From: Pleodorina starrii
Taxonomy: Eukaryota; Chlorophyta; Chlorophyceae; Chlamydomonadales; Volvocaceae
NCBI GenBank assembly: GCA_030267565.1
Contig: BRXU01000013.1
Coordinates: 722,001 to 786,000 of the forward strand
DNA length: 64,000 nucleotides
Direction of reading: 5' to 3'
Made by a program: the position numbers and the translations under genes. Shown one piece after another: positions 10,196 to 22,873 of this stretch (position 1 is the first letter of the stretch; each line of letters begins with the position of its first letter). The notes beneath the pieces were generated by a model. It did no database searches, was not told the DNA's origin, and worked only from the letters and a program-made list of their open reading frames with translations.

Positions 10196-13100
10196 TCATC
10201 CACTCGCAGCCACAGTGCCGCTGCTGCCGTCGTCCTCATGCCGTACGCACAGCAGCTGCCCGTACGACGGCTCGCAGCTGAGCGCGCCGCTGCCCAACTC
10301 CGCCGCATCATCGGCCGTGCTGGCGCTGCCGCCGCTGCTAACGTCGCCTACAGCAGGCACGTGCCGGCCCCGGCCGCGGCCGCGGGTGATGTTGGCTTTC
10401 GCGAGCTCCTCCGCCACAATGGGAAAGTCCGCGTCCATTGGGGACCCGGGCAGCGAGGACAGGTCGGCACAGGAGCTGGCGCCGCCGCTCATTGGCGACC
10501 CATGGGCCGCACCGCGGCCTAGAGGGCGCCCACACTCGACCGTGCCAGACGTGCTGCGTCGCGCGCTGTGGGCCCGGCGCGCCGCCGCCAGTGCCCCATC
10601 CGCCGCGGCAGCTTCCTGCTTCTGCCAGTACTGGACGAGCGGCGAGACCTGCCGCATTGCACAGAACGCAGGAGCAAGGAGATTCGTTCTTGCACCTCCG
10701 CCTCCCGTGCGCTCTCGCTGGTGCACACAGCATTGCCGCAATATCAGCTGGACCACGGCAACCGTGAGCAGCACGGTTGTCTGTTCCCCCACCATTAGCG
10801 GCTACAAGGTCGCTGCTGCTGACCTCGAAAGCTCCAATAATGACCCCACCTTTACGTCGACGGCTAGCCGTGAGGCATTGTGTGGCAACGTCGCGAGAAA
10901 GACTGCAGGCGCTCACAAATGACCCGATGCGATCACCAGCATCCCCAAACCCTGCTGCACGCCGCCATGCACACGTACCTTGAAGTCTTGCAGCTCCACC
11001 AGCCGCGCGCGCACCCGAACGTCGCGGTCGGGCTGGGAGGCTAGATCGTCCGCCCGGACCACCTCACCAGCGACAGGCGTGTGTTCCGCCGACCGTGTGG
11101 GGCCCAGCAGCGCCCCCCCGTAACCCTTGCAGCCGCTGCCGCCTATCATGAGACTGCACTTGCGGGGCCCGGAAGTGGGCGTGCATACGTCCTGCACCGG
11201 GTAGGTACCGCAAAGGCAATGGTGCGCAGGACAGGCGGGGGGGGTTGCTTTGGAGCGAGGGGAAATGTGGATGAGCGATGAAATCCGCTGTTAGTCATTC
11301 AGCAGGAGCTGCTCTTTTTTCGGCGGATTGAAAAGCATGGACAGCGGGGCGACCCTAGAAGCCAACACTGTCCGTACCGCCTCTGCGCTGTCCAAATGCC
11401 TAGTCACGGAAATCTCAGCATACAAGGGACATCCTTCCGTGCCCGATTGGCCACTCTCCTGGCTCTCGGGGCCAAGAGCAACAGCGAGATGCGTACCTTG
11501 CGGCGGCTGATGTCCGGCGAGGGTCGAGGCGGCTGCTGACTGTCTCCCGCCACCGCGCTGAAGGCCGCCAGGAGGCGCGCCCTCCGCTGCTTTCGGCGCA
11601 ATCGAGCGGCCAGCCGTCGGGCCATCTGCACGAGCACCATGGACCATGGTATCATAAGCTTAATGTGCAGGGCTGCTGAACACAGGTCAGGTTGTAACGG
11701 CTGGGCCATTCGCAAGTCAATTGAAATGCAGAAATATAGAAACGCTCTGCGGCCCTCAATGACACGAGGCCGGCAGATGTCACTGCCCGTGACCTTCTTG
11801 CCCACCCACCTCGCCACGCCATGCAGCCTGGATGACAACCACCGCCCGGCTGTAGATCCAGTACTGGAGCAGCGCCGTACGGAGCCGCTCCACCAGCTGC
11901 TCTCCCCGCCGATGTGCGCGCCACACGCGCTGGATTACCAGGGCCGCCCGGTGCAGCGGCAGAATCTGCGCGGCAACGGGGTAAGATTCAAGGATATGTC
12001 ATGGGGCGAAAGGCCTAGCGCTGGGCTTCAAGTATTTTTAAGGTTTTCTTCAAGGGGCCTTTCTTCCCTTAAGCTCGGCTTCCCACGCACCTACCTGCAG
12101 GTAAAGCTGTCGCGCCGCGTATCCCCTCCAGGCAGTCTGGATGCGCAGCGCCGCCCGCCAGTAGCGTAGCGTGTAGAGGTACTCCCGCCGGATCACGATG
12201 CAGCGCCAGGCGGTCTGCAGCACAAGCGCCGCACGCTCCAGCCTCATGCCCTGCAAGCGCGCAGTGGGGCGACAGCGCAAACGCAAGGCGTCAAATCGCG
12301 ACACCCTCAGAAAGGCGCAAGATGCGCACGGGCTGAAAGTGCACTGGTTGGGTGACGCACGGGCCCCGGCCGCTTCTTCACGCGAAACCCGACCGCACCT
12401 CGACAGCCCTCCGTGTGAGTACACCGCGCCACATAGCCTGCAGCACCACCGCCGCGTGCCGCATGCGCTGGAAGTGCAGCCGCTCCACGCAACCCCGCCA
12501 CGCGCGCTGGATGGCCACCGCAGCCCACTCCTCGCGCCGCCGCTGGGCCTCCCGGCGCGCCAGCAAACCACGGCAGCAGGCCTGCAAATGCGTGCGCGCA
12601 CAGCGGAACGAGGAGAGAAGGGAGAGACTGGCGTTTGACTGAGATGAGGGAGTTGCATGTGAGCTAAGAGCGTGACAAACGCCAAGGGGAGGCAGTCGTC
12701 ACCATTCGAGAGGCACGCGAGAAGCAAGAATGGGTCAAGGAATAGAATGAAATGCGTAGCATGTTACGTCTTTACCTTCCGCTGTGCTGCTGCCACCGTA
12801 CCTGTATGGTGATGACGGCCCGCCGCACACCCTGGTACCACCGCTGCATTTGGCACCGCCGGAAGTGCGCCTGAATGACCGTTGCGGCCGTGTTCATGGC
12901 GGCCAGCCGCTGTCCCTCCAGCGCCGCTGCTGCGGTGGAGCGCAGGAAGACCTTGGTATGGCCCAGGTGGTATTGCGGCCCGGCGCCAGCCGCCACGCCG
13001 CCAGACGGGTCCAGCCCCGCCGCAGCCATCACGGTCGCAGCGGCCGCCTGCAGCTCGGCCACCTCTAGCGTGGCCAGATCCGATACCGCCAACGAGGGGT

Positions 13101-16100
13101 CCTGCTGCAGCTGCGGCGGTTGTTGCTCGGCGAGCCGCCTCCGCAGCGCGTGCACGGGCTCGGGGCACAGCTGCCAAAAGTGCTCGAGGAAGGCGGCGTA
13201 GGGCCGCCTGTACGAGTAGCCCGCGCACGCAATACGCACGGCCTCCATGACGCCGCCGCAGCGCAGCTGGTGGAGGCTATAAGGCGCGTTGAACTCGCCC
13301 GCCGCCCCCGACGGGTTGGGTTTAATGCAGCGCACGTAGTGCGGCTGCAGCTGCGACAGCGCCGCCATGAGCTCCGCCAGCTGCTTGCGGCACTGGCTAG
13401 AAACGCTGCGGAACTGGAACTGGCTCTGGCTGCGGGGCCCCGGGCCGGAGGGCGCGCCGCTGCCGTTGCCGGCCTCGCCCGCCGTGGGCGTCTCCGGCGC
13501 GAAGAGCTCCTGCAGCAGCGGCTGGTGGGAGCGGCCCAGCAGCGACTGGTGCTCCGCAACAACATAATCGCGGTTCTTATCCAGGAAATTCTGCGTGCTG
13601 TAGGTCACGGAGCCTGCGGCAGCAGCAACAGCACGGCAGCGGGACAGGAGCCGCAATGCATTATTTTTAAAAAGGTTAACAGACTGTGGATGTCAGCAAA
13701 GGCCTGAAACAACACTTGTATTAATTAACGATTTAGTTAGGGAACGACATCACGCTGGCCACAGCAGCTCAGCATATTCACGGCTGCACAACCCCCTTAC
13801 GTCAGGCGGCGACGCTCTGACGCAGCCTGCGGAGTCTCCCGCATTGCCTCGCAACCCAAATCCCCGACACCCCGACGCCCCCCTGTACGTCCCCCAAAAC
13901 TCCTTATACAAGCCAAACAGGGACTAACCAGCATAGTGGTCGATGCCGAAGGCCGTCGCGGGCCGGTTCAGTCGCGTAAAGCGCGAGTTAGCGGACACGG
14001 CGGAGCTGCTGCGGTACTTGTGCGCCAGGTCCTCGGCTGTGGCCTGGGCGCGCCAGGGGGAGGAGCCAAGGGAAATTTGGCCAGGTCCTCGTCCACAACT
14101 GTCAAAGGGAAGTGCTCACCAAGCCCATTGCGACACCTCCCTAAGGGCAGCTTTCGCAACGGACACATTAGTTGAGTTGCATGCCGAGGTGCATGTCAAT
14201 ATAGCGCCTCTGAAATGTCGGTAACTTTGCATTCATCCCTTCCGGCGCATCGTGGCACAAGACCGAAGCCTCTCTCACCCTTTCACGCGTGCCATCGGTC
14301 CCATTCCATTTCCTGGTGCTCACTACGCCATACTTGTATCTCACGCGAGGTGCACTTACTCACCTTTGGAAACCTGCACAGCTCGTCCAAAAGGTCCATA
14401 AGGCCCAGCCGGCCCTCGAGCAGGTCCAGGACGTCCGCGTTGTCGCGAAAGGAAATGTACGACCAGTCGACGCCCTCGCGCTCGTACTCGGCCTACCCAC
14501 AATGCGTGAGTTGCATGTCGTTGTCGGTACGATTTCGCGGGTCGGCACGAACACAGGGCGAGTGCACAACACTCATGACGGACTCACACAATCCAATGCT
14601 AATACAATTCAACGGCAACAGTCCCTCGCAGCAGGGCAGCCCATCCCGCGTACGATGTGGGCGTGGCATACACGGTCGCGTCGGGCCCACCTGCTCCCAC
14701 TTGAATACGTGCTGGTTGAAGTGCTGCTGCAGCTTCTCATTCGTTAGATTGATGCACAGCTGCTCCAAGTCGTTGACCTGTGGATCGAAACAAGCAACGT
14801 CAGCATCAGATGGCAGTACGCACGGGAGCACGCACAAAGCCCATGCGCAGGCAGGTATGTTGTCCCCGAACGTCGATGCGCCGGGTCCGTGAACATACCC
14901 ACTGCACAGTCCTACCTGTCCGAAGAGACCCAGACAGGGCATACGTGCATCTTCCCAAAGCCCACTTGTCATGCTTGCAAGTCGGTAACCCGGACGAGCC
15001 CACACCACACCCAGTCCCACCTCGAAGCTCTCGAAGCCATAAATGTCCAGCAGCCCAATCGAAAGGTGCCGCCGCCCCAGAGCGCCGCCCGATGACCCGC
15101 TGCCGCTCGCGCCGTTGTGAGCCTCGTCCACTGCGGCATTGACTGCCGACACGAGCCACTCGAACAGACGAGCGTATACCACCTTCGCCATCGAGTCACG
15201 CGCGTCCGCAGCGGCCTGGGCCGACAAGGGCGTCGCAATGGGACCTGCACGGGCCGGTAGGGTCCATGGTTACGCTTGCCGAGCTGTGGGGTGCCATGCA
15301 AAAGGCGCAAGGGGATACGGGGTCAGGTGCCATGAAGCGAGCGTTGTGACCCAAATCCGACAAAGTTAACCCGTAAAGCAAGCTCTCATCTAACCCCATT
15401 TCTATCCTTATGAGCCTTGCGGATATGCCGCCAGCACGGCGCGAGCCAGGCAGATCTTGCAACTGACCTTCTCGCGTCTGAATCTGCCGCGTCGTGAGTG
15501 CCTCCGCGAGGGGCAGGGGGTCCACGCCAAGCAGCTCCGCCGCTGCTTCCAGCGCCTCCCGCGCGGCGCCGCCCGCCACGGCTGCGCCCTCACCGTCCGT
15601 ATCCACGAACGTGACGTTGCCCAGATGCAGCACGGCCGCCACCGTGGACAACACCGCCGATTGCTGCTGCTCGCTCAGGCCGATGTGTGACATGGCGCAG
15701 CGCGTGTGCTGTGGAGCGGGGATGAAACGCCATATGGCATAAACGGGCTCTCAATGCCACCTGCGTCAGGCTGGCACCACCTACAAGAATGCCACTCGCA
15801 ATACCCGCAGTAGGTAAAGAGCCGACGCAGTCACTCCCAGAGTTGGCTGTCAACTCGCCGGACGGCAGCACTGGTGCCGATATGGTATCCGTCCAGGCAC
15901 AGCGTTCGTGGGGCCGCATTGATGCGATAGGGCGTCCTGACCATGACATGACACGCACCTGGTACTCCTCAGCGTTGCTCTGCCCGGGCAGCTCGAAGCA
16001 GGAGCTCCGCGCCAGATACGCAAAGCCCGACGCCGACTCCGGCAGCCGCCATGCCGCCCGGTCCGCTGGGCTCGCGCCGTACACCAGCTGGTGCACGGAT

Positions 16101-18404
16101 AAGCGAGGGAGACATCGGGATGTGCAGTGCAATTCAACAGCCGCGATTGACCGCCCAATTACAGATGCATGAACAGCCAACCCTCTTGGCCGTTGCGTTT
16201 CCACAGCCCCATGCCGTGGAACGACACAAACGGGGTGAAGTCGCAGTTGTGGGTCAGTGTAATTCCCGCGGCTGGAGGTGCCTTCTAAAGCCTGCTAAGG
16301 GCGTTCACTTCCCTGACCTTCTTCCATCCGGTCGCTTACCTGGTAGAATATGTGGAAGGAGCGCTCCGGATTATTGACCGCCACGACCCGCGACCGCTCA
16401 AGCAGATATGTGCGCACCGCCGCGCCCGTGACGGCGCCCCCAGCAGCGGGGTCGAAAAAGATCTCCACGTATTTGCCAAACCGCGAGGAGTTGTTATTGC
16501 GCAGAGTCTTCGCATTGCCAAACGCCTCCAAAAGCGGATTGGATTCCAGGATCTGCGGGTCAGGGGACCACGCTGTCGCTCAAGGGCTGGCTCCCACTCC
16601 AGATTATGCGTGCTAAGCCCGCGCTTGGGTCGCTCCGGTGCTCAATGCCCTTTGTTGAGTTTTGGCATACTGCTGACCGTGAGGCCCAGCACTTGTCGTT
16701 TCGCTACGATTAAGATCGTCCATGCTGCCAAGTGTTACTTGCGTGCGTTGAGCCAAACCCAATTAGGTCTGGTATGTTACGGCTTCAGCCGCTGCAATCC
16801 CTACCAAACATGCCATCCGCGCATGCCGCCTGACCCACATGGTGTTCCACAAGCTGCATCCCTGCTGAACGCCTTCTGATTACCGTGGCCGTACCCACTC
16901 CGCACCTTCTGTTCCACGCCCGATACGCCGGGAACTTGTGTTGCGCCAGCACTGCTGCGCCTGGAGCCATGCTGCGCCCCGAGGTGGGTCAAGCACGCCA
17001 TTATCAGCTTCGCGGTCTCTGTCTTACCCGCGCCGCTCTCCCCAGTAACCTGAAGGGGAAGGGGCGAAAGAATGACCCACGATATCAATCAAGGCAGTAC
17101 ATCGGCGCACACACGCGCCAATCGACGGCAAATCGCGGCCAGGAGGCCCAAGCAAACCAAAGCGACCGGCTTTGGAGAAGCCCCAAAGGGGCAGCCACGA
17201 CTTCCAATGCTCCCAGGCCCTTCGCACATCAACACGAAGTCCTGGGGTGCGGAAAGCTAATGGATCCCATGCGGGGCGTGGACGTATCGCAGTCGCGCAA
17301 CAGGGGGGCCTGTCCTGCAAACGAGGCGTAGACAAGAAGCCCAGAGCAGGGCCATGCAGGGGTGACCTACCAGAATGGCCTGCCCAGCGCCGTCCCGCAT
17401 CATATTGTGGAACGCAGCACACGCCGTCGCATAGACGTGCGGCTGCCGCCGCTCCTGAGAGCGGTACTGCTCGATTACGTGATTGCCGTACAGCTTAGGT
17501 ACCGGCTTGAAGGGGTTTACGGCTATCAGTATGCTGCCCGTGTATGTGTAGATGTCGCACCGCGCGTAACGCCTCTGCGGGCAGGCAAACCCGCCACAGG
17601 TTATGCTCTCACAGAGCGCGGGGTCGTAAGCATAGCGAGAAGAGGATGCACACGTCCCTTCCAGGATTAGCGTACGACCCGAACAGCCGCGATTGAATGT
17701 GTATTCTTGGGCTCTGCTGGGGCGAGAATGTCATCCGCTAATGACCTCGCAAGGGGGCGGTTGCGCTGGGCAGGATGAGTGCCATCTCCTGCCCGCCCCG
17801 CCACACGCTATCCAGGGGCGACCACGTGGGCCGACGAACTGGTGAGACGCAATTACCAACGGGACACTTGCCTGGAGGTTCCATAGCACACCCGGCTCGT
17901 GGAGGAACGAGAGCGTAGTCATGTCCTGTGGGAGTCGGGGAAGACGGGTCTGCAATCAGAACCACTTGTTCCCGTCCGTGTTGCGCAACAATTGTAAACC
18001 TTCTTAATTAATTTTCTTAGGTGTAAGCTTCTTTATATTAATCCATGCACTACCCACGCATTCGCCCCTGGATTTGTCGACGTTGCCGAAAAGCAGGCGG
18101 GATGACGGTTAAAGCGCAGACGGAAGCTTGGCAATTTGACAATTAATTTGACACATGCCATAAGCAGGACTTGTCTCAATACAGATCGAAAAGCACTCCT
18201 AAAAAGTGCTCGGCCAAGCACTGCACCGACCTCGACGTCATCGTTGTTGCAAAGATACGCCTGCGAGCTGTCCAGCCAATCCTCCTGGCCATCCTCATCC
18301 CTTCGAACGCAGAGCTGTGGTCCATCGCAGGAGATGACGACTGCTTGCGCCCAGCCCGTCGTCTCCCTTGGCACCCAGACTCGAGCACCGATTCCCGCTG
18401 CCAT
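10196..18404 (-). CDS. Myosin heavy chain, plant/algal type, eight IQ motifs, short tail
   Basis: Eighteen minus-strand exons: 18404-18231, 17925-17872, 17574-17371, 17049-16906, 16552-16340, 16087-15959, 15708-15468, 15244-15021, 14777-14691, 14492-14364, 14043-13929, 13613-12802, 12581-12399, 12250-12095, 11965-11810, 11625-11497, 11191-10979, 10648-10196. Phases match throughout; 1271 residues. An SH3-like N-terminal domain ([13 protein letters not shown]) is followed by an actin-activated ATPase motor: P-loop GESGAGKT (about 147-154), switch [10 protein letters not shown] (about 211), switch [11 protein letters not shown] (about 453), and the strut/actin-binding segment ending HYVRCIKPN. 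The neck holds eight IQ motifs (e.g. [34 protein letters not shown]), which bind calmodulin-like light chains. The tail is about 190 residues, Ala/Ser/Arg-rich, and shows no DIL/cargo domain; class XI versus VIII is therefore open. The last two exon joins are less certain than the motor. Intron 2 begins GC, not GT. Confidence 0.92.
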
Positions 18405-18881
18405 CCCTAAGAGAAGCCCCTGGTTGGCGGATGAGCTGCTAGCAAAACGTATGTGAACCGCCTGTTCGATTATGCAGCGTGTCGCCTGCTTCGCCCGGCA
18501 TGGAAGCTCATAATCCTCTCTCTGACTCTCTGTCTGCGTTTTCAAACTAGCCGGCGATGAGTTCAGCTCAAGCACACGGTCACCAAAGTATACATCAGAT
18601 GCGATGAGCCTTGAGCTGGGACTACCCTCTAGCTTATTTGCTCCAACGGGGAGTTCTCTCGATTCACGCCCATGCAGAGACATTGCGCCGTACGGTGCAC
18701 GAGAATGGCAGGCATTTTACCTAAAATCCTTACCTGCAAGACATCAATTCACGGCTTTGAATAAGGAATTGTGGGGAACTGTGGGCACATTACCGGTCGA
18801 CGAAACAGGTCCGGCTGCAAGTCATAGACAGTCCCGGCCAACTGGACGCGGAGTGATCCCTAGAATCAAGATTTATCCAAC
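18405..18881. promoter_or_regulatory. Divergent promoter region between myosin and MAP kinase kinase
   Basis: Only 477 bp separate the two divergent start codons (18404 minus, 18882 plus), so both promoters and 5' UTRs must fit here. I see no clear TATA box for either gene. Confidence 0.6.
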
Positions 18882-21800
18882 ATGAATCGGAAGAGACCGG
18901 AGCCAATCGCTGTCCCTGAGGAGAAGAAGACAACTTACGTCCTGTGAGTTGTTGCGCTTCCTGAGGCCTTAGGCAAGGCGCACTGCTGCATTGCGCATGC
19001 TTTCGCCCGTGCCGCGGCCATCCAATATAACTGTATGATGGCACTCTTAGCCCGCATGCGGGCCGCGGCCTATGCTCACCATTACCTTCATTTGCTCTGC
19101 TTCCGCAGCACCAATAATGGCAAATTCCAGGAGGGTGACTTGACCATTAGCCGTGAGGGGCTACAGATTAACTCGCCGGCGAGCACACTTGGAGCCGCGC
19201 GCCCTGGTTCTGCGAAGTGAGGATGGCGAGGGATGGGGCAGCCGGCTAGACTGGTGTTTGGGCCTTGGTTAAAGTTGGGTTATTGTGCAATTGTTATAGG
19301 CTATTTGATTTGCTCTTTTGCCTCGTTCAGGACGCAAGAGCATGGTAAGGACTTAACCGTTTGACGTAATGCTCTGCACGCTCTGCAACGCAGCTCCCTG
19401 CAGCCTAACAAGCGGCCGCTCCCGCAGGAGGAGGATTCGGCAAGCTCACGGGTGCGTTTCAGTGGTGCGCGAAAGTCAACCGGGCTTCTTCGCCCGGGAG
19501 CTTATAACACGTCGCCTCGTGAAAACCTGGTGCATTGAATTACTGCTGGTGCTCCTCGAAGAATCGGGCGCTGCGGGGCCATCAAACTGACCATTGCCAG
19601 GCGGGCCATCGCCCTCGTGACGCAGCGCGCGTGCCAGGTCTGGGTCTTGGTCTCGACAGGGCTGCCTTACAGCCTATGCAGTTCAGAGCAACGGGACACT
19701 TGCCCCTCACAACTGCGACCCCCTCGCTGCAAGCGAATCGTTCACCAATGGGTTTCATTTTCGGTTATAACAGTTTTCCCGTTTTCACTTGATATCGCTC
19801 GTCAAGGCACTGCCGCGGCTCCCCGGATTATTAAAACCGCAGAAGTTTTGCGCTGCTGACCTGAGTATCACACAGGCCGCATCTCACGTTACGCACACCC
19901 AGGTTGCTTGCTTCGCGCTCCCAGGTCTCTTGCAGTTCATCGCTTCATCCACGCTTGTGTCCCGCACCCTTACGACGCAGGGCCCGGGCGAGGCTAGCAC
20001 CAGCGGCAACGGTGTCGCGACCACCAGCCCACGCACCCGCGCCGGAGGGGCGGCGGCCACGGAGGGACTGACCCCGGATGACTTCGAGGAGATTTGCGTG
20101 ATTGGGCAAGGGAGCAGCGGCGTGGCGAAGAAGGTCCGAAACAAGCGCGACGGCCGGCTGATGGTCCTGAAGGTCATTCAGTTCGATGTGTCTTCGGACA
20201 CTGTGCGCAAGCAGGTAAGGGCGGCCCGGAGCCCGGCGGACACGAGCCGTCGATTTCTTACGCTGAGCCAAGCTTGCAGGACCGCAGGGTAGACGCTGTC
20301 TGCCATCAGTTCGGCCAGAAAGGCGACGTGGTCAATCTGCTGCTGCTGCTGGGTTGTGTGTGTGTTGCAGGTCACGACGGAGCTCCGCACGCTGTACGGC
20401 GCCGACCACCGCAACGTGGTCCGCTACTACGCGGCCTTCTTCGACAACGGCGCCATCACGATCGCAATGGAGTACTGCGACGCGGGCAGCTTGGCGGACC
20501 TGCTCAAGGTACGGCACCGTACGGCATCTCTGTGACATAGAGCATGGGTGGGGCGGGCTGGGACGGGACGGGATGGGGTGGTTTGCTGGGCTCAAGGTTT
20601 TATCAGGGAGCCGTGGCCCGCAGGGTTCCGGTTGTGCGGGGCTTCACACCAGTGGGTGGACCGAAAGAGCACGGGAAGGTGCCATGTCTTTGGGTTTCGG
20701 TGGAACTGGATAGACGGGTTTCGAGGGTTTTAGGGTCTTTGGTGGGCGCGCGTTTGAAAAACCCTTCAGGACGGGGACTGCCAGGGCTCCAGTCGCGCCG
20801 TTCAGTCGTCCAAGGAGCGACGGGAAAGGAGGTGGCAAGCTGCGCGCCGTTCAGATTATGACAGCCTGCTTGCGTTGCTGCGCGAAGCCAACTTGAGGGC
20901 CATCTGCCATCTGAACTGGCTTCGGCCTGTCCCAATCTATCGCGCTCGCCTGCGTGGGTGGGCCCTGGTATCCTCGTTCGGGGACGTCGTATCCTCCTAC
21001 GGCCCACCTCATCTCAGCTTCTGCCCGTTGGACGCCCCGAACCCCCTCGTGCCTTTCCCCGACAGGCACGCATGAAGCAGTACCAGCAGCAGCATCACAA
21101 GCTACAGCAGCAGAACAGCCAGAAGGGCGGGTCCGGGGCGGGCGCCAAGGCGGCCGCTGCGCCGGCGGCTGGGGCGGGTCCGGAGGAGCGTCTGGCGGGT
21201 CCGGGCCTTCCGGAGCCGGTCATTGCGCACATTGCGAGGCAACTGGTGGCGGGGCTGCAGTACCTGCATAAGGAGCTCAAGGTGGGGAGGCTGTGGGGAG
21301 GAGGTGGGGTTTGGAGTGCGATGCGGCCTTGAGTAGGTGTGCAGCATGCATCCCTCAAAAGAACCTGTGGGGAGGTGGGGGTTGGAGTGCGATGCGGCCT
21401 TGGCTAGGCTTGCAGCATGCAGCCCTCATTAACCCCCTTAACCTGTGGGAAGGTACGGGGGAAAGGGAGGCAGGAAAGGCGATTACTTGGCCAAGTGGCG
21501 CGTCAGGCCAGCCGGCCGGCCTCGCGTTTCATTGGCGCTATTCGACGAGCGAACGCATTGACGACGGCGGCTCCTGTCTGATGGCAACCCCATTGGCCAT
21601 CAGCCATCACTCGCCACGTGCTTCCAACCCCGACGCTTTTGGCACACCACACCACACCATACCATGGCCGCATTTACTGTGTGTACTCTGCCCGCCCACC
21701 GTCCGTCCCGGATGCTGCTGCGGCCCCGGTTCACCTCCCCGGCTCCTACCCACGCGCCGCCTCCGTCTTGACCCAGGTTGTCCACCGGGACATCAAGCCC

Positions 21801-22873
21801 TCCAACCTGCTGCTCAACGGAGCGGGTGAAGTGAAGATTAGTGACTTCGGGGTGTCGGGCCAGCTGGCGTCGTCCGTGTCCAATTGCCTGTCCTGGGTTG
21901 GCACGGTGACGTACATGAGTCCGGAGCGCATCAAGGGCGATTCCTACAGCTTTGACAGCGACCTGTGGAGTCTGGGCCTCACGCTGCTCGAGTGCGCGCT
22001 GGGCCGCTTCCCGTACCCGCCGCCAGGTATGGACACAAGTGGTGGTGTTAAAGTGGTAATATCCCAGGTATCTGCGTTGCGTTCCCTCGTCCCGGGCCGT
22101 TTTAATTATGGGCTCAAGACTCCGGAAGAGAAGCGCCAACGGGCCAGCTGGCCTTTCTTGCGCCCAGATGAGTGAAGGCCCGGTCCTGTCTGGACACGAG
22201 CCATTGCTAACCCCTGGGAAAGGGGTTACGAGCTGGCTGGAACCGCGAGCGAGAGCGGCCTCCGAGGCCGTCCAACCCCGCCATACGCAACCGCCACCTA
22301 ACTGTCAGGAAAGGCCGCCATCCTGCCGAGCGAGTCCGCCCCTTGCGCCCCGCACGGCACGCGATCAGGGCACCGCGGAAGTCCCACAACCTTCGCGCTA
22401 CTGCCAGCCCTGGCACGCCCGATGGAACCTTGCACGCTCTGTACCTGTAGCAGTCTTAGTTGCTGAAGGCCACTCGAGTTGTTTGTACAGGTGTAGCTTT
22501 GGCTCTTATAGCTTAGCGCCGCACAGTCGTACTGTCGCACGGCTGCTACAGTACCTTTGTGGGCGGCCCCCTCGCAGGCGAGACGGGCGTCAACCTCGGG
22601 TTCTGGGAGCTTCTCGAGTACATTGTCATCGAGCCGGCGCCCACGCTGCCCGCAGACCAGTTTTCGCCAGAGCTGGTGGACTTCGTGGGGCAGTGCCTGC
22701 AGAAGGACGCCAAGGCGCGGCCCAGCGTCACTGCGCTGGCGCAGCACCCCTTCCTGAAGCTGCACCCTGATGCCTCGTTGCAGGGCGTGCTGGAGCCGGT
22801 GCTGGCAGCGGCCACGAATGCCGGCGCTGCACCGGTGGCGGCGCAGACGCATGCGCCCGCGGTGAAGCCGTAA
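18882..22873 (+). CDS. MAP kinase kinase (plant MKK6-like)
   Basis: Eight exons: 18882-18943, 19109-19216, 19331-19344, 19925-20214, 20371-20508, 21066-21281, 21777-22026, 22578-22873; 457 residues. The 14-nt exon 3 is needed to keep phase. The N-terminus has the MKK signature [20 protein letters not shown]. Kinase motifs: glycine loop IGQGSSGV (about 121-128), catalytic Lys in MVLKVIQ (about 144), HRDIKPSN (279-286), DFG (299), and SPERI ending the activation loop, whose serines (SSVSNCLS) sit where plant MKKs are phosphorylated by MAPKKKs. It should phosphorylate a MAP kinase on Thr/Tyr. A Gln-then-Gly/Ala-rich insertion of about 50 residues ([13 protein letters not shown]) follows the hinge. 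Best match by memory is MKK6, whose relatives act in cytokinesis; that role is inference. Confidence 0.93.
22049..22108 (-). repeat. Copy of dispersed intronic repeat in MKK intron 7
   Basis: Contains GCGTTCCCTCGTCCCGGGCC then GTTTTAATTA (22079-22108), identical over 30 bp to 6284-6313, and a diverged AAAGTGGTAATATCCC to its left, matching AAAGTGGATAACCCC at the other site. Confidence 0.8.

Noticed and set aside
9948..10922. 324-codon plus-strand frame
   Set aside because: It is antisense to the last myosin exon; the minus strand explains the region with an in-phase splice, stop and TGTAA.
12061..12800. Open plus-strand frames opposite the myosin neck
   Set aside because: The minus strand encodes successive IQ motifs with exact splice phases.
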